From Anoxynatronum sibiricum (GTDB lineage Bacteria > Bacillota > Clostridia > Peptostreptococcales > Tindalliaceae), in contig NZ_JBCITM010000015.1 in the NCBI RefSeq assembly GCF_039414295.1, positions 1 through 64,000 on the forward strand: 64,000 nt of DNA, written 5' to 3'. Every line of letters starts with the position of its first letter. Positions within the stretch are counted from its first letter, which is position 1. Positions 34,576 to 44,781 of the stretch are shown here, in pieces. Under the pieces are notes generated by a model. That model did no database searches. It was given only the letters and a program-made list of their open reading frames with translations, and was not told the DNA's origin. Made by a program: the position numbers and the translations under genes.

Positions 34576-36893
34576 AACTTTTTCCCTTCTTGGCAGCCCT
34601 TCTGTTGGTGGTGGGCAGCTTGCTAAGTCCCGCTGTCTGGGCTCATGGCGCTCCTCCGGCAACCCTTTCTGAACCAACCATTTCCTCCCATGATGTGCTT
34701 GATGCCCTTGAAGAAAATACTGAAATTGAGGAAGTTGAGGAAGTTGAGGAAGTCAGTGAGACTCCGCAAAATTCAGGTGATGCTGAAAACCCTGAAGCTA
34801 CTCTTGATCCCGAGAATCCAGAGAATCATCTTGAACCCGGAAGTCCAGAAGAGAATCTTGATGCTGATGATGCTGAAGCTGATCTTGATCCTGACGATCC
34901 TGAAGCTAATCTTGATTCTGATGACGCTGAAGCTGGTCTTGATCCTGATGATGCTGAGAATAGCCCTGATCCCGAAAATCCAGAAGAGCATCTTGATCCT
35001 GATGATCAACTGCCTGAAGAAGCCAATCCGGCTGGCGAGATGATCGACCCACCCGCTCTGGATGCCACCCTGATGGCTAATCCTATTATACTCACTTATT
35101 TTGATGAGCCTTATCCCCCCGATGCCGTGGCCTTTGCCCTGGGCACTTCTCAGCAGACCCTCACCGACTGGTTTGCGTGGATCGCTGACGGCTTTTTCGG
35201 CTATGACGAAGCGGGCAACGACTATTACCTGCCCTCAGGCACCTGGTCTGTAAGTGCCATCAACACCAGCGTCGCCGGTGTGTACACTGCCTGGGCAGAG
35301 CCTGACCTTGAATCCACCTATGTGCTGGCTGAAGGCGTCGCCCTCCCCCGGCAGCTGTCTTATGTTTCCATTCAGGCCACCGGAGCGCCGGACCTGAATT
35401 GCTTTGTGGCAGCCCGTGGGTTTCTGCGGTTTCCCTGGGTGCTTTCACCGGAACAGCAGCAACCGCATCAACTGGATCAGTTTGTTCCCTGGCTGCGCCA
35501 GGATCAGGAAGAATGGACCAGCCTCACCGAGGGCTTCTGGGTAACGGAGGACTATTTTCAGCTATCCCAGCATCTTTTAGACCAGGGAAGCACCTACGCC
35601 CTTCAGGTGGATTACCCCGGGGGGCAAACAGGCATTCTTTCCTTTGTTTATGACGAAACACTGATGATCATTGACTATTCCGGAGGGGACCGGGACGGGG
35701 GCGACGTGGGGGGAAGCGGCCCTGGAACAGGCTCGCAGCCTGGCCCCACACCACCGCCTGTCTCCGGCGATGGTTCCAGCACTGATGGTGGCGAGAATGC
35801 CGGCCATGGTGATGACAATACCCCACCTGACGATTCTGCGGCAGCACCGACGACACCTGACGCCGATTCGTCTACCCCGTCACCGGTGCCGCCTGCCCCT
35901 CCATCAGAGGATCCGGGAACTGCCACTGAAAAAAAACCTGCAACCCCACCGTTAACCAATGGAAATGCCGCCGCCCAGACCACATCAATGCCGTCGACGG
36001 CAGGGTTTTTGGTATTCTCCCGCTCCATGCTTTCTTTCGATATCCTGGAACTGCTGTACAAAGGCAACACAGCTTCATCGGCAGCAGTGCATGCAGCTGC
36101 TCCCACAGAACCAGCTGCCGCTGCTGAAAGTGGCTTTTATGAGAACTCCGGGACTTCCTCTGGCCACCGTGCTGAAACACTGGCTACCCTTTCAAGTGAT
36201 TTGCAGGGGAGCGCTTCCCGTCAGGCTTCTGGCGAAACCTCTGAACAGCTCTCAGCAGTGCTATCACCCTCAGCACCCCCACCGTTAACACCACGTGATG
36301 ACCAGCCTTCAACCGCTCTTGCAAACCGTCTCCCGGAACCTGTTCCTTCACCGGCCTCTGCCCCTGTCATGGAGTCTTATTCTCCCACCCAAACAGTGAT
36401 TTCAGGACTGCGCCTTCGAGACCTTTTGGAAGACGGAGAAGCGGTGGTTTTTGGCACCAGGGTGCTGACGGTGAGCATTCCCAGTGAGGTGCTGCAGGTA
36501 TTTGACCTGGCTTTCACCGACACCCTTTCGGTCACCCTGACCCAGCCGGCGCCACATCAGATCTTCATTGGCATTGAAGCTGGCGGTGCTGCTGTCACAG
36601 CCATTCCAGGAACCGTGGTGCGCCTGGGGTATACCCCCCCGTCTCCCCACACCCTTCCCGTCATTCAGCATGAAGCCGGGTTCCCTGTCTCCCAGGTGGC
36701 CCATGACGGCGAGTTTCTCAGCTTTCCCATCGACACCGCCGGCACCTATCTGCTGAGTCCGCCTCACCTTTCAACAGATACCGGTACCACCCCGGCAAAA
36801 AACCTGCCGCCCCTGGTGCCCCTTTCGGGAGGATTGCTGCTGTCTGGAAGCGGCCTGGGCCTGACCTATTTCATGAGGCGCCGCCATGGTTAA
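34572..36893 (+). CDS. Secreted, membrane-anchored acidic-repeat protein within the LytTR operon
   Basis: 773 residues from ATG 34572 (GGGAGGTGAG). Signal peptide (LAALLLVVGSLLSPAVWAHG), then residues ~46-153 of strongly acidic decapeptide repeats (LDPDDPEANLDSDDAEAG type). A unique domain follows (~160-365). A long Pro/Gly/Ser/Thr/Asp-rich stalk leads to a beta-rich domain (~610-740). A C-terminal TM ends in RRRHG after PLVPLSGG. The C-end has the three-part shape of sorted surface proteins but no LPxTG. The acidic repeats could bind calcium. It lies between regulator and kinase, overlapping both, so it probably takes part in signalling or is the sensed surface component. I do not recognise the family. 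Confidence 0.8.
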   Translation: MKLFPFLAALLLVVGSLLSPAVWAHGAPPATLSEPTISSHDVLDALEENTEIEEVEEVEEVSETPQNSGDAENPEATLDPENPENHLEPGSPEENLDADDAEADLDPDDPEANLDSDDAEAGLDPDDAENSPDPENPEEHLDPDDQLPEEANPAGEMIDPPALDATLMANPIILTYFDEPYPPDAVAFALGTSQQTLTDWFAWIADGFFGYDEAGNDYYLPSGTWSVSAINTSVAGVYTAWAEPDLESTYVLAEGVALPRQLSYVSIQATGAPDLNCFVAARGFLRFPWVLSPEQQQPHQLDQFVPWLRQDQEEWTSLTEGFWVTEDYFQLSQHLLDQGSTYALQVDYPGGQTGILSFVYDETLMIIDYSGGDRDGGDVGGSGPGTGSQPGPTPPPVSGDGSSTDGGENAGHGDDNTPPDDSAAAPTTPDADSSTPSPVPPAPPSEDPGTATEKKPATPPLTNGNAAAQTTSMPSTAGFLVFSRSMLSFDILELLYKGNTASSAAVHAAAPTEPAAAAESGFYENSGTSSGHRAETLATLSSDLQGSASRQASGETSEQLSAVLSPSAPPPLTPRDDQPSTALANRLPEPVPSPASAPVMESYSPTQTVISGLRLRDLLEDGEAVVFGTRVLTVSIPSEVLQVFDLAFTDTLSVTLTQPAPHQIFIGIEAGGAAVTAIPGTVVRLGYTPPSPHTLPVIQHEAGFPVSQVAHDGEFLSFPIDTAGTYLLSPPHLSTDTGTTPAKNLPPLVPLSGGLLLSGSGLGLTYFMRRRHG

Positions 36894-38808
36894 ACGCCCC
36901 TTTCCCCTGGAAAAACCCTTGTTATGGCTGCTGACACTCCTGCTTTCATCCGCCTTGTTTGTGACGTTGTACCGGGTGGACAATAAATACACCACCACCG
37001 CACCCCAGGCCATTAATGGGGTGCTGTATGTTTCAGAAAATGACTGGACAGACACCCCCATTCGCTATCTTCGGGACGGCTGGCGTTATTACCCGGACCG
37101 CTTGCTGACACCGGAAACCTTGCCGCTTCAGGGAGACAGCTATTATCACCTTTCCATTGGCGAAAAAACCACTTTTGCCCTGGGAAACCCCCACCGGTCA
37201 CCCCGGGGCAGTGGCAGTTATGCCATGACCCTCCACCTGCCGGAGACGGTGCAGACCTATGCCCTTGAGCTGCCCGAAGTCTATGCCGCCTACCGGTTTT
37301 ATGTCAATGACCGGCTGCGGCTGACAATGGGGCAGCCTGACCCGGAAGCCTATGAGGATCAAACCCAGTGCCGCATCATCACCTTCGAGGCCTCCGGCAA
37401 AGTGACCCTGCTGCTGGCAGCCACCAACCATTCCTGGATCTACAGCGGGCTGGTGTATCCCCCTGCCTTTGGAGACCCGCTGCATGTCACCACCCTGCGG
37501 GGGCTTCGATTCGGCCTTTCCCTCATTCTCATGACAGTGATGGGACTCTTGGCTGCTTTCAGCCTGTATCTGGCTGTGCGCATTCGCCGCCGCAACCATG
37601 TGTGGCTGTTTTTCATGCTCTGCCTGGCAACGGCGATGCTCACCTCTTACCCGGTGGTACACGGCATCTTGCCGCTGCCGGTGCAGCCCTGGTATACCCT
37701 TGAACTGGTCAGCGGTTATCTGGTCACCCTGTTGGTGATCCTGCTTCACAACCGCATTTGCCAAACCGGCTCCCGGGCCCGGCTGGTGAGCAGCTGGGCG
37801 GCGGGCCTTGTTTGTGTGCTGGCCCTTGTTTACGGTTTGGGAGCCGCTTACCTGTCATTACCGCTGATGCAGGGCTTTTCAGGACTGGTGCAGGCCTTCA
37901 AGTGGCTCACCGCCGGGTATCTGCTGTTCACCGCCGCCCTGGCCGTTGGCCGGCAAACCAAAAGCGCTTCGGTGCTGTTCTATGCAGACAGCTTCTACGC
38001 CAGCGCCCTGATTTGGGATCGCCTGCTGCCTCATTACGAGCCCATTGTGGGTGGGTGGTTTCAGGAATGGGGCAGCTTGAGTCTGGTGTTGGCCATTGGC
38101 GTGGTCATGGGGTATGAAGTGATGATGGGATACCGCCACAGCCTGGTTTATGCCGAAGAACAGCGGCAAATGAAGCGCCAGCTGGCCATGCAGGTGGCCC
38201 ACTTGCAGCAGGTGAACCAAAAGGTGGAAGAAAGCGCCCGGCTGCGCCATGACTTCCGCCACCATCTGCGCACCCTTATGACCCTGGCCCGGGAGGGACA
38301 CAGCCATGCCCTTGAAAGCTATCTTCAGGGAATCACCGAAGTCAGCGAAGGCATTCACATTGACCGCCTCACCGAAAACATTGAACTGGACGCACTGGTA
38401 CAGTATTATCGTCACCTTGCCCAGTCAGCGGGAATTCAGTTCCAATCTCGACTTTCCCTGCCGGCAGTGCTGACCTTTCCCATTGTTGACCTGTGCGGCC
38501 TGCTGGGAAACCTGCTGGAAAATGCCGTGGAAGCCTGCCAACGCCAACAGACCGGCGACAAAATCATTTTCATTGCCGGTCGCATTCGGGATCAGCAGCT
38601 GGAATTGGTGGTGGATAACACTTTTGAAGGGGAAATCAGAACCTTCGGCGGAAAATACCTGTCTTCCAAACGGAATGAGGTTGGATTGGGAATTGCTTCC
38701 GTTCTTGAAACCGTGGAACGGTATGCCGGCGTCATCAATCTGTATACCGATGAAAAGGGCTTTCACGCAGAACTGTCGCTTCCCCTGAACGTTGAATCTC
38801 CTCAATAA
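36886..38808 (+). CDS. GHKL-type histidine kinase with 7TMR-DISM-like sensor
   Basis: 640 residues, start overlapping the previous stop by 8 bp. TM1 (LLWLLTLLLSSALFVTLY) is followed by a ~170-residue extracellular jelly-roll-like domain and seven TM segments (~200-420), the 7TMR-DISM layout. A coiled coil leads to the phospho-acceptor His near residue 455 (RLRHDFRHHLRTL). The GHKL ATPase has LLGNLLENAVEA and NEVGLGIASVLE. Such AgrC/SpoB-like kinases pair with LytTR regulators. The ectodomain resembles that of the diguanylate cyclase at 51795-53861 (YPDRLLTPETLP versus FTDQLLTPEELP). Confidence 0.9.
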   Translation: MVKRPFPLEKPLLWLLTLLLSSALFVTLYRVDNKYTTTAPQAINGVLYVSENDWTDTPIRYLRDGWRYYPDRLLTPETLPLQGDSYYHLSIGEKTTFALGNPHRSPRGSGSYAMTLHLPETVQTYALELPEVYAAYRFYVNDRLRLTMGQPDPEAYEDQTQCRIITFEASGKVTLLLAATNHSWIYSGLVYPPAFGDPLHVTTLRGLRFGLSLILMTVMGLLAAFSLYLAVRIRRRNHVWLFFMLCLATAMLTSYPVVHGILPLPVQPWYTLELVSGYLVTLLVILLHNRICQTGSRARLVSSWAAGLVCVLALVYGLGAAYLSLPLMQGFSGLVQAFKWLTAGYLLFTAALAVGRQTKSASVLFYADSFYASALIWDRLLPHYEPIVGGWFQEWGSLSLVLAIGVVMGYEVMMGYRHSLVYAEEQRQMKRQLAMQVAHLQQVNQKVEESARLRHDFRHHLRTLMTLAREGHSHALESYLQGITEVSEGIHIDRLTENIELDALVQYYRHLAQSAGIQFQSRLSLPAVLTFPIVDLCGLLGNLLENAVEACQRQQTGDKIIFIAGRIRDQQLELVVDNTFEGEIRTFGGKYLSSKRNEVGLGIASVLETVERYAGVINLYTDEKGFHAELSLPLNVESPQ

Positions 38809-38882
38809 GCTGATGGCATCAGCATTCATCTGTGTCCCACGAACAACACCACTGACGGCTGATTTTCAGTGAACACAAAAAA

Positions 38883-38908
38883 GCCTGCCCCTGGAATCAA
38901 GGGCAGGC
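38883..38908 (+). terminator. Hairpin after the LytTR operon
   Basis: GCCTGCCC/GGGCAGGC stem 74 bp past the kinase stop. It also forms the left border of repeat copy 3. Confidence 0.55.
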
Positions 38909-38909
38909 T

Positions 38910-39117
38910 CAGACTGTAGACAAAGTAAGATGAAGACAAGGGATTTGGTAAAGGACAGCCTTGAAAATCTTGTCAGTGTTTTTTCGAAAAGATGAGAAAA
39001 CCGCCAGCGCCTGCTGTTTGAGCGCAGCGAGTTCTGGCGCTGTTTTCGAGACTTTCGACTAAAAACACACAAGATTGGAGTCAGCTGCCCTGGCTAAATC
39101 CCTTTGTCTTCAACCTC
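38910..39117 (+). repeat. Dispersed repeat element, copy 3
   Basis: Same core as copies 1 and 2, in plus orientation (opposite to copy 1), bracketed by GCCTGCCC hairpins at 38883-38908 and 39119-39144 exactly as copy 1 is. Confidence 0.8.
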
Positions 39118-40290
39118 AGCCTGCCCTTGAACTCAAGGGCAGGCTTTTGATTGTTTTCGGGAGATCTCTCAGGCTTTTGAGCTCCCCCTATTTCAGCTTG
39201 TCTTTCTCACACCATTTTCATCAACTTCATACCCGTCGATGATGGTGCTTCTGGCGAGGGTGCCGTCGGGGTGGAAGTAATACCATTTGCCTTCCACTTC
39301 AAGCCATTTGCCGGTTATCAGGAGACCTTCTCCGGTGAAGTAATAGGTGGTGTGGTTGCCGCTGGTTTCCATGTCTTTCCAGCCCACCACCAGGGTCTTG
39401 CCTGCGTAGTATCTTCGGTTGCTGCCGTCTTGCACCCAGCCGGTTTTCAGGGTGCCGTCGGTGTTGAAGAAGTACTTGACGCCCTGGATGGTCTGGGAGC
39501 CGGTGAGGGCTTTGCCGTCTTGGTAGTACTGGTACTGGCCGGTATCGTTTAGGGTCCATTCCTGGGCGGTGGCTGGGCTGATGGTCAGTTTGATGTAGCG
39601 GGTGAGGATGGCGCTGGCTTCTCCCCGGGTGACTTTTTCTTTTGGTTTGTACTGTTTGCCGCTGCTGCTCATGAGGATGCCTGCCTGCTGCATGGCTTTC
39701 AGGGTTTCCTGGTTGGTTTTTGTCATGCTGGCTGTGTCTGTGTAGGGGATGGCTTCCCGGGTGACGGGGAGTGGGTAGCCGGTTGCCTTGGCGTAATTGG
39801 CAAGGATGACGGCCATTTCTTCCCGGGTCACTGCTTTCTCTGGGGCAAACTGACGGCTGCTGGTTCCCGGTATAATGCCTTTGCTGTGGGCCCACTCAAT
39901 GTAGGGGGCTTCGGCACTGGTGGCTTTCACATCGGTGAAGCGGTTGGTTGTATAGGTGTTGATGTCAATGCCTGCCAGTCGGCCCAGGGCTGTTGCCAGG
40001 GTTCCCCGGGTGAGGGGGGCATTGGGGGCAAAGGTGGTTTCGGTGGTGCCGGTGATGAGACCTCTGCCCACCAGGTAATCCACGCTTTCTTTTGCCCAGT
40101 GGGTGCTGCTGTCGGTGAAGACTGCTGTGGGTGCGGTGTACCCGATGCCGTACTGGGAGAAGTGGGGGGTGGTGAAGATCACCGCGCCGCTGTTGGTGTC
40201 GTAGACGGAATGGGCCAGTCGGGTGGTGTTGCCTTCTTTGTCCACATGCACTGCGTACAGGCCGCCCACTGCTTCGCCGTTTGCTGGTGT
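39118..40290. repeat. Near-identical 1.17-kb duplication, copy 2 (partner 16614-17786)
   Basis: Covers terminator, wall-binding repeats, three SLH domains and part of the preceding domain. Offset from copy 1 is constant at 22,504 bp. First coding mismatch is at 40291 (G for A at 17787). Confidence 0.9.
39119..39144 (-). terminator. Terminator hairpin of the second SLH gene
   Basis: GCCTGCCCTT/AAGGGCAGGC stem 49 bp past the stop, the counterpart of 16615-16640 with one loop change. Confidence 0.6.
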
Positions 40291-43200
40291 GTAGGGAATT
40301 GATACCGTTGCGATGCCCTTGCTTAACGAAGCAAGACTGACGGTTTTTCCATTTTTCACCGTGCTCAGTGTTATGTCGTAGGTATTGCGAAGGTTGTTGA
40401 CTTCGACTGGCTTCAGCGTCATGGTGATATCGCCGTCACCCTGGGTGCGCTGCTGTTTCAGAGAATCCTGGTCAAAGGAGACATTGACCGGCAGCCCCAC
40501 CATCTGAAATAGCTTCACATTGGTGGTGACCAATCGGTTCAGTGCCGCACGCTCTGTGATGATGGTCCAGCTGGTGGCATCAGGAGCAACAAGCACTACC
40601 TCCACACCAATGCCATTGGCTGTTCTGTTCTGCGCTTTTGCAGCTTTCTCAGCTTTTTCAATGGCTGTTTTCACCATGCTGTCGGTAATGATGATCACTG
40701 CATGGCTGCCGGAAATCTTGCCATTGGCATTGACACTGCCCATCACCGGCTGGTCAGGCTTCTTTTCAGTGGTGACCACAGCTGAAGACCTGGCACGGGA
40801 GGAGCCGCCAGAGGAACTGCCACCGCCGTTGTCATTACCGCCACCATTATGATCGCCGTCTCCGCCGTCGTTATTACCACCGCCATTATTATCATTGCCG
40901 CCATTATTATTGTCGCCTCCGCCGTTGTCGTTGCCGCCGCCATTATCGTCTCCACCGGGGTTAGTCGCTTTGACGAAGTGGAGTGTTCCGGCTTTGGCAC
41001 CTGACAAGGTCACCGGCGAGCTGTTTTCTTGTGTCACGGAAAGACTGTTTCCCGTAGCCACCAGGCTCCAGTAGGTTGCCTGGGTGCCTGTCACAAAAGC
41101 AATCTCGGTTCCTGAAGGAAGCCCTGGCAGTGAAAGAACGTCCTGCTGCTCTTTGGCGTGGGCTGTGCGGTCAACAATGCAGAAAGGTGCCACTGCGGCG
41201 TTGGTTATCAGCCTGCTGTCGTCATCCACTGTCAGCTTGCCATCCTCAATGTATACCCCGTAGTCGCAGTTGGTGGTTAGTGTGGCCCCGCCGGTGACAT
41301 TCACGCCGCCTTCCAGCGCCTGCACGCCAATGGAATCGCCGTTTGCAATGAGGGTGGCACCGTTGGACACATTCACGGTGTCGCACATCACGGCGTAGCC
41401 GTGGGCAGAGGAAACCGTCAGGTTGGTGCCCTGGCCAGTGACGTTCAGTGTGCCATCTTGCCCACCTGAACCACCCAAAAACAGGGCGCCTCCCATGGTC
41501 ACTTGCGCGCCTTCCTGAAGGGTGACAGTATCACCGTTAAAGGCGCCGCCGATGCCCCCAGCGCTGAACAATGCGCCTGCCCCGCTGAAGGTCAGATTCA
41601 GCGGCCTGCTGTAATCGCTCTCCATCCTGCCCTGAATCACTGTGGACCCTGTGGTATGAACCATTGTTTCGGCGGGCAGTGTCACATTCCCGTCAATATA
41701 GGCATTGCCCAGGGTGAGCGTGTTGCTGGCGTTATCCCAGGCATAACCGTCATTTACCACCGTTTTGCCGCTGTGGTCGCCCGTGGTCAGGTCAAGGCCA
41801 TCCGGGCCACCAACTTCTTTCAGTTCTGAACCATCGTTTTTGTAAGTCTTATAGCCTATGAAGGAGCCATCGACTTCATCCACCACATCCACCCGTAGAA
41901 TGCCACTGCCGGAAATGGACAGAGCTGCCATTTGCGCCGGGGTGGTATCCTGGGGAAGGTGCATGATACCATTGTTGACAATGGTTCCCTGGTTGATAAT
42001 GGCAGTTGCCCGATCAATCATGAACCGGCTTCTTTCTTGAAGGGTGATGGTACTGCCGCTGCCAACGGTGAGGTTGCCAGAGATGATGGCATCGCCTTCA
42101 ATAGCCAGGGTGCTGCCACCACTGATGGTGAGGTGCTTGGGATCACCCCCTCCGCCCATGAAACCTCCCATGACAAGGGCCCCCCCGAAGGCTCCCCCCT
42201 GAAGGGTTACCCGGGCGCCGTTTTCTATCAGGACATCTCCCTGAGCAATGATTCCGTAAACAGCACCTCGCATCTCAACGTTACCGCCGGAAATGGTCAG
42301 GTTTTCTACCCCGGCAATGCATTGCCATGCTGACACCAGCAGTGAGTCGCCGGTACCACCCTGAAGGCTGATTGACCGAGACGGGCCACCGCCTGTCGCC
42401 ACCAACATTCCGACACCGCCTGGTGTGTTGGTGTTTGTCAAATGATTGGTGCCCCGCAGCCGGATCACCATTTCTTCACCTACTTGCAGGGGAATATCGC
42501 TGCCCATGATGCCGGCATTGTTCAACACCAGCGTGGCAGGCGAACTTCCCTGGGCCGGCTCAAACAGGGCATAGCCATCTCCCGCTTTGTAATAGGTGGA
42601 AACGGTGGGGGCTGTGACCAGGTTCAGACCTGCAGATGCGTCAGGACCAGCTGCTGCCACCTGCAGCACTTTGTCTGCCATGGTCATTGTTCCGGCAGCG
42701 CTCACTGCACCGATGACCAGTCCTGCATCACCGATGCTCACATTGCCGGTGGATGAAATGGCACCTGCTGCGTCACTGGCCGCCGCGATGATCACCTGGT
42801 CCGCCTTGAGGGTCAGATGACCGCCCAGAAACACATGCCGTCCGCCCCCGCCGCCTGAAAGAGTGATTTCTGCGGCATTGCCCCCTGACGGATTGGTGAT
42901 GGAGGCAGCCCCTGCCATCAGGGCATATCCGCTTCCCGGAGCAGCAATATGAATCTTCTGCCCTCTGATATCCGCTGAACTGCAGCCTGAAATGCCGCTG
43001 TTCCCTTGCAGGTCCACCACCCCTTTGGCACTGATGTTGAGGGTATAGTCGCTTCCGGAAATAATGAATTTATGTGGTTCAGTTGTTTTCAGTCGAATGT
43101 CACCCCTGGGTGCCGCCAGCTCCACTTTGATTTTTGCATTTTCAATGAGTATATTGCTGCTGTCAATGGTGATATCTCCGGTTTCTGAAACAAGGGAAAT

Positions 43201-44781
43201 GTCACTGCCGCCGCTTCCACCCATCCCTCCCCGGATGCTTTGCGCCAAAACAATTTCATTTTTTGCGGAAATGGAAATGGTGTGGTTGCCTAACTGGCTA
43301 ATGGCATAGCCTTGGCCGCTTAGGGAAACTCCACCCTCCGGCGCTGAAAGGGTGATCTTCTCCTGGGAATTGATGCCCGCATTCCCTGTGCCCTGAAGGG
43401 TGATGTTCCCGTTGTTCGCCCTTAGAAACACCTCTCCGCTCCCGGTTTGAAGCGAGTGTCCGTTCATGGTCATGCTGTTGGCTTTCACCGAGATATTGCC
43501 GCTGGTTTGAATCATCTGCCAGGTGGATTCCAGGGTAAGATCGCCGTCAATGTCAATGGAAACGTCTCCTGTTCCATTGATGCGTATCCCATAGTTGCCT
43601 CTGATGTCCAGATGGCCGGCACCGGTGATGCTGATAGATTTTCCCCCGGTGCCGTTGTAGATGGCATAGCCGCTGGTACTGCCGCTGGCGGTTCCAATCT
43701 GGTTGCTTGTGCCCTGTAGCACGATGTTTAAATCGTAATCGTTGACTTCAATGGCATGACTGGAAAAAACAGGATTAGAAAGAGTGGCCCCTTTTAATGT
43801 TACCGTTGCAGTGGTGCCGCTTTTGGTCACATGAATCTGCCAGTTGCCTGGACCGGCTCCTTCGGTACTTACCACACCGCTGGCGTCTGTGACAGCATAC
43901 CAGTCGTCGCTGTCAACGGCTATGCCGCTGATGGCAACGGGTGCCGGGTCAGATAACGCGTGCATCATGGCACTGCCAATCAGCACCCTGATTTCCGGCA
44001 GGTTCACACCTTCTGCAAGGGTGTAGCCTGCCGGCAAAACAGGCACATAGGTATAGCCGGCACCGTTTTCACTGGCATCAAACCATGGGGAGCTGCTTTT
44101 TTCAGCATCAATCACCCAATGCACCTCTTCCAGTGTGATCGAACGGCTGGAAGACTCGGTGGTGAACCCTGATAAAGGCACCTTGTCACTGTCCACGATC
44201 ACCGTTCCCTGGATTTCCCCAGTGGTGTTCCCTGCCGGGTCGTTTTCATCACCTTGAGAGGTTTCACCTTCTTGAGCGGTTTCATCTTCTTGATCTGAAG
44301 CAGGTCCCGCCTCGCCGTGGGATTCATCGGCTGTTGGTGTTGTCGGGGCGCTCCCGTCAGGTGGTGTTTCTTCGGGGAGGGTTTCGCCAGGTTGTCCGCC
44401 GTTTTCCATGCTTTCCCCGTTATCTGGTGTGTCTGGTGTTTCGGATGTGTCAGGTAGTTCGGATGCGTCTGGTGTTTCAGGTAGTTCGGGTAATTCGGGA
44501 ACATTCGGCAGTGCCATTGGTTGCCCGCTGATTGTCACGCCCAGCGTGTTTGGCAGATGAATATCCGATTCCCGGGCCCCCACTGCCAGCTGTTGGCTGG
44601 TAATTTCACCGGTGAGCTGTGCAAAAGCGGTGATTGTTTCCACTTGCTGTTCATGGGCAGAAAAGCCGTAGCCCGTGGCCGGGGTGGCCATGAGAACAGC
44701 CAATGTTAATGCCATCATTTGCTTTGATTTTTGTTGGAAAGAGGTGCTTTTCAGGCACCTGCTCATACTTTTGATTATCAT
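39193..44781 (-). CDS. Second large SLH-domain surface protein
   Basis: 1,862 residues from ATG 44781 (GGAGG five bases upstream; a TTG at 44793 lies inside the ribosome binding site). Signal peptide (MMALTLAVLMATPATGYGFSA), a domain shared with the first SLH protein (ETITAFAQLTGEITSQQLAV), then a Pro/Glu/Thr-rich region. A long beta-helix-like region (~300-1250; ISGGNVEMRG, ITLQGTGNAGI) follows, then an Asn/Gly linker (~1274-1329), a shared beta domain, three SLH domains (~1549-1738) and wall-binding repeats to the end. The C-terminal ~365 residues match the first SLH protein. The beta-helix differs fully in sequence, so the two likely present different surfaces on the same anchor. The promoter at 45295-45323 is far upstream, with an intervening terminator. 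Confidence 0.92.
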   Translation of the reverse strand: MIIKSMSRCLKSTSFQQKSKQMMALTLAVLMATPATGYGFSAHEQQVETITAFAQLTGEITSQQLAVGARESDIHLPNTLGVTISGQPMALPNVPELPELPETPDASELPDTSETPDTPDNGESMENGGQPGETLPEETPPDGSAPTTPTADESHGEAGPASDQEDETAQEGETSQGDENDPAGNTTGEIQGTVIVDSDKVPLSGFTTESSSRSITLEEVHWVIDAEKSSSPWFDASENGAGYTYVPVLPAGYTLAEGVNLPEIRVLIGSAMMHALSDPAPVAISGIAVDSDDWYAVTDASGVVSTEGAGPGNWQIHVTKSGTTATVTLKGATLSNPVFSSHAIEVNDYDLNIVLQGTSNQIGTASGSTSGYAIYNGTGGKSISITGAGHLDIRGNYGIRINGTGDVSIDIDGDLTLESTWQMIQTSGNISVKANSMTMNGHSLQTGSGEVFLRANNGNITLQGTGNAGINSQEKITLSAPEGGVSLSGQGYAISQLGNHTISISAKNEIVLAQSIRGGMGGSGGSDISLVSETGDITIDSSNILIENAKIKVELAAPRGDIRLKTTEPHKFIISGSDYTLNISAKGVVDLQGNSGISGCSSADIRGQKIHIAAPGSGYALMAGAASITNPSGGNAAEITLSGGGGGRHVFLGGHLTLKADQVIIAAASDAAGAISSTGNVSIGDAGLVIGAVSAAGTMTMADKVLQVAAAGPDASAGLNLVTAPTVSTYYKAGDGYALFEPAQGSSPATLVLNNAGIMGSDIPLQVGEEMVIRLRGTNHLTNTNTPGGVGMLVATGGGPSRSISLQGGTGDSLLVSAWQCIAGVENLTISGGNVEMRGAVYGIIAQGDVLIENGARVTLQGGAFGGALVMGGFMGGGGDPKHLTISGGSTLAIEGDAIISGNLTVGSGSTITLQERSRFMIDRATAIINQGTIVNNGIMHLPQDTTPAQMAALSISGSGILRVDVVDEVDGSFIGYKTYKNDGSELKEVGGPDGLDLTTGDHSGKTVVNDGYAWDNASNTLTLGNAYIDGNVTLPAETMVHTTGSTVIQGRMESDYSRPLNLTFSGAGALFSAGGIGGAFNGDTVTLQEGAQVTMGGALFLGGSGGQDGTLNVTGQGTNLTVSSAHGYAVMCDTVNVSNGATLIANGDSIGVQALEGGVNVTGGATLTTNCDYGVYIEDGKLTVDDDSRLITNAAVAPFCIVDRTAHAKEQQDVLSLPGLPSGTEIAFVTGTQATYWSLVATGNSLSVTQENSSPVTLSGAKAGTLHFVKATNPGGDDNGGGNDNGGGDNNNGGNDNNGGGNNDGGDGDHNGGGNDNGGGSSSGGSSRARSSAVVTTEKKPDQPVMGSVNANGKISGSHAVIIITDSMVKTAIEKAEKAAKAQNRTANGIGVEVVLVAPDATSWTIITERAALNRLVTTNVKLFQMVGLPVNVSFDQDSLKQQRTQGDGDITMTLKPVEVNNLRNTYDITLSTVKNGKTVSLASLSKGIATVSIPYTPANGEAVGGLYAVHVDKEGNTTRLAHSVYDTNSGAVIFTTPHFSQYGIGYTAPTAVFTDSSTHWAKESVDYLVGRGLITGTTETTFAPNAPLTRGTLATALGRLAGIDINTYTTNRFTDVKATSAEAPYIEWAHSKGIIPGTSSRQFAPEKAVTREEMAVILANYAKATGYPLPVTREAIPYTDTASMTKTNQETLKAMQQAGILMSSSGKQYKPKEKVTRGEASAILTRYIKLTISPATAQEWTLNDTGQYQYYQDGKALTGSQTIQGVKYFFNTDGTLKTGWVQDGSNRRYYAGKTLVVGWKDMETSGNHTTYYFTGEGLLITGKWLEVEGKWYYFHPDGTLARSTIIDGYEVDENGVRKTS

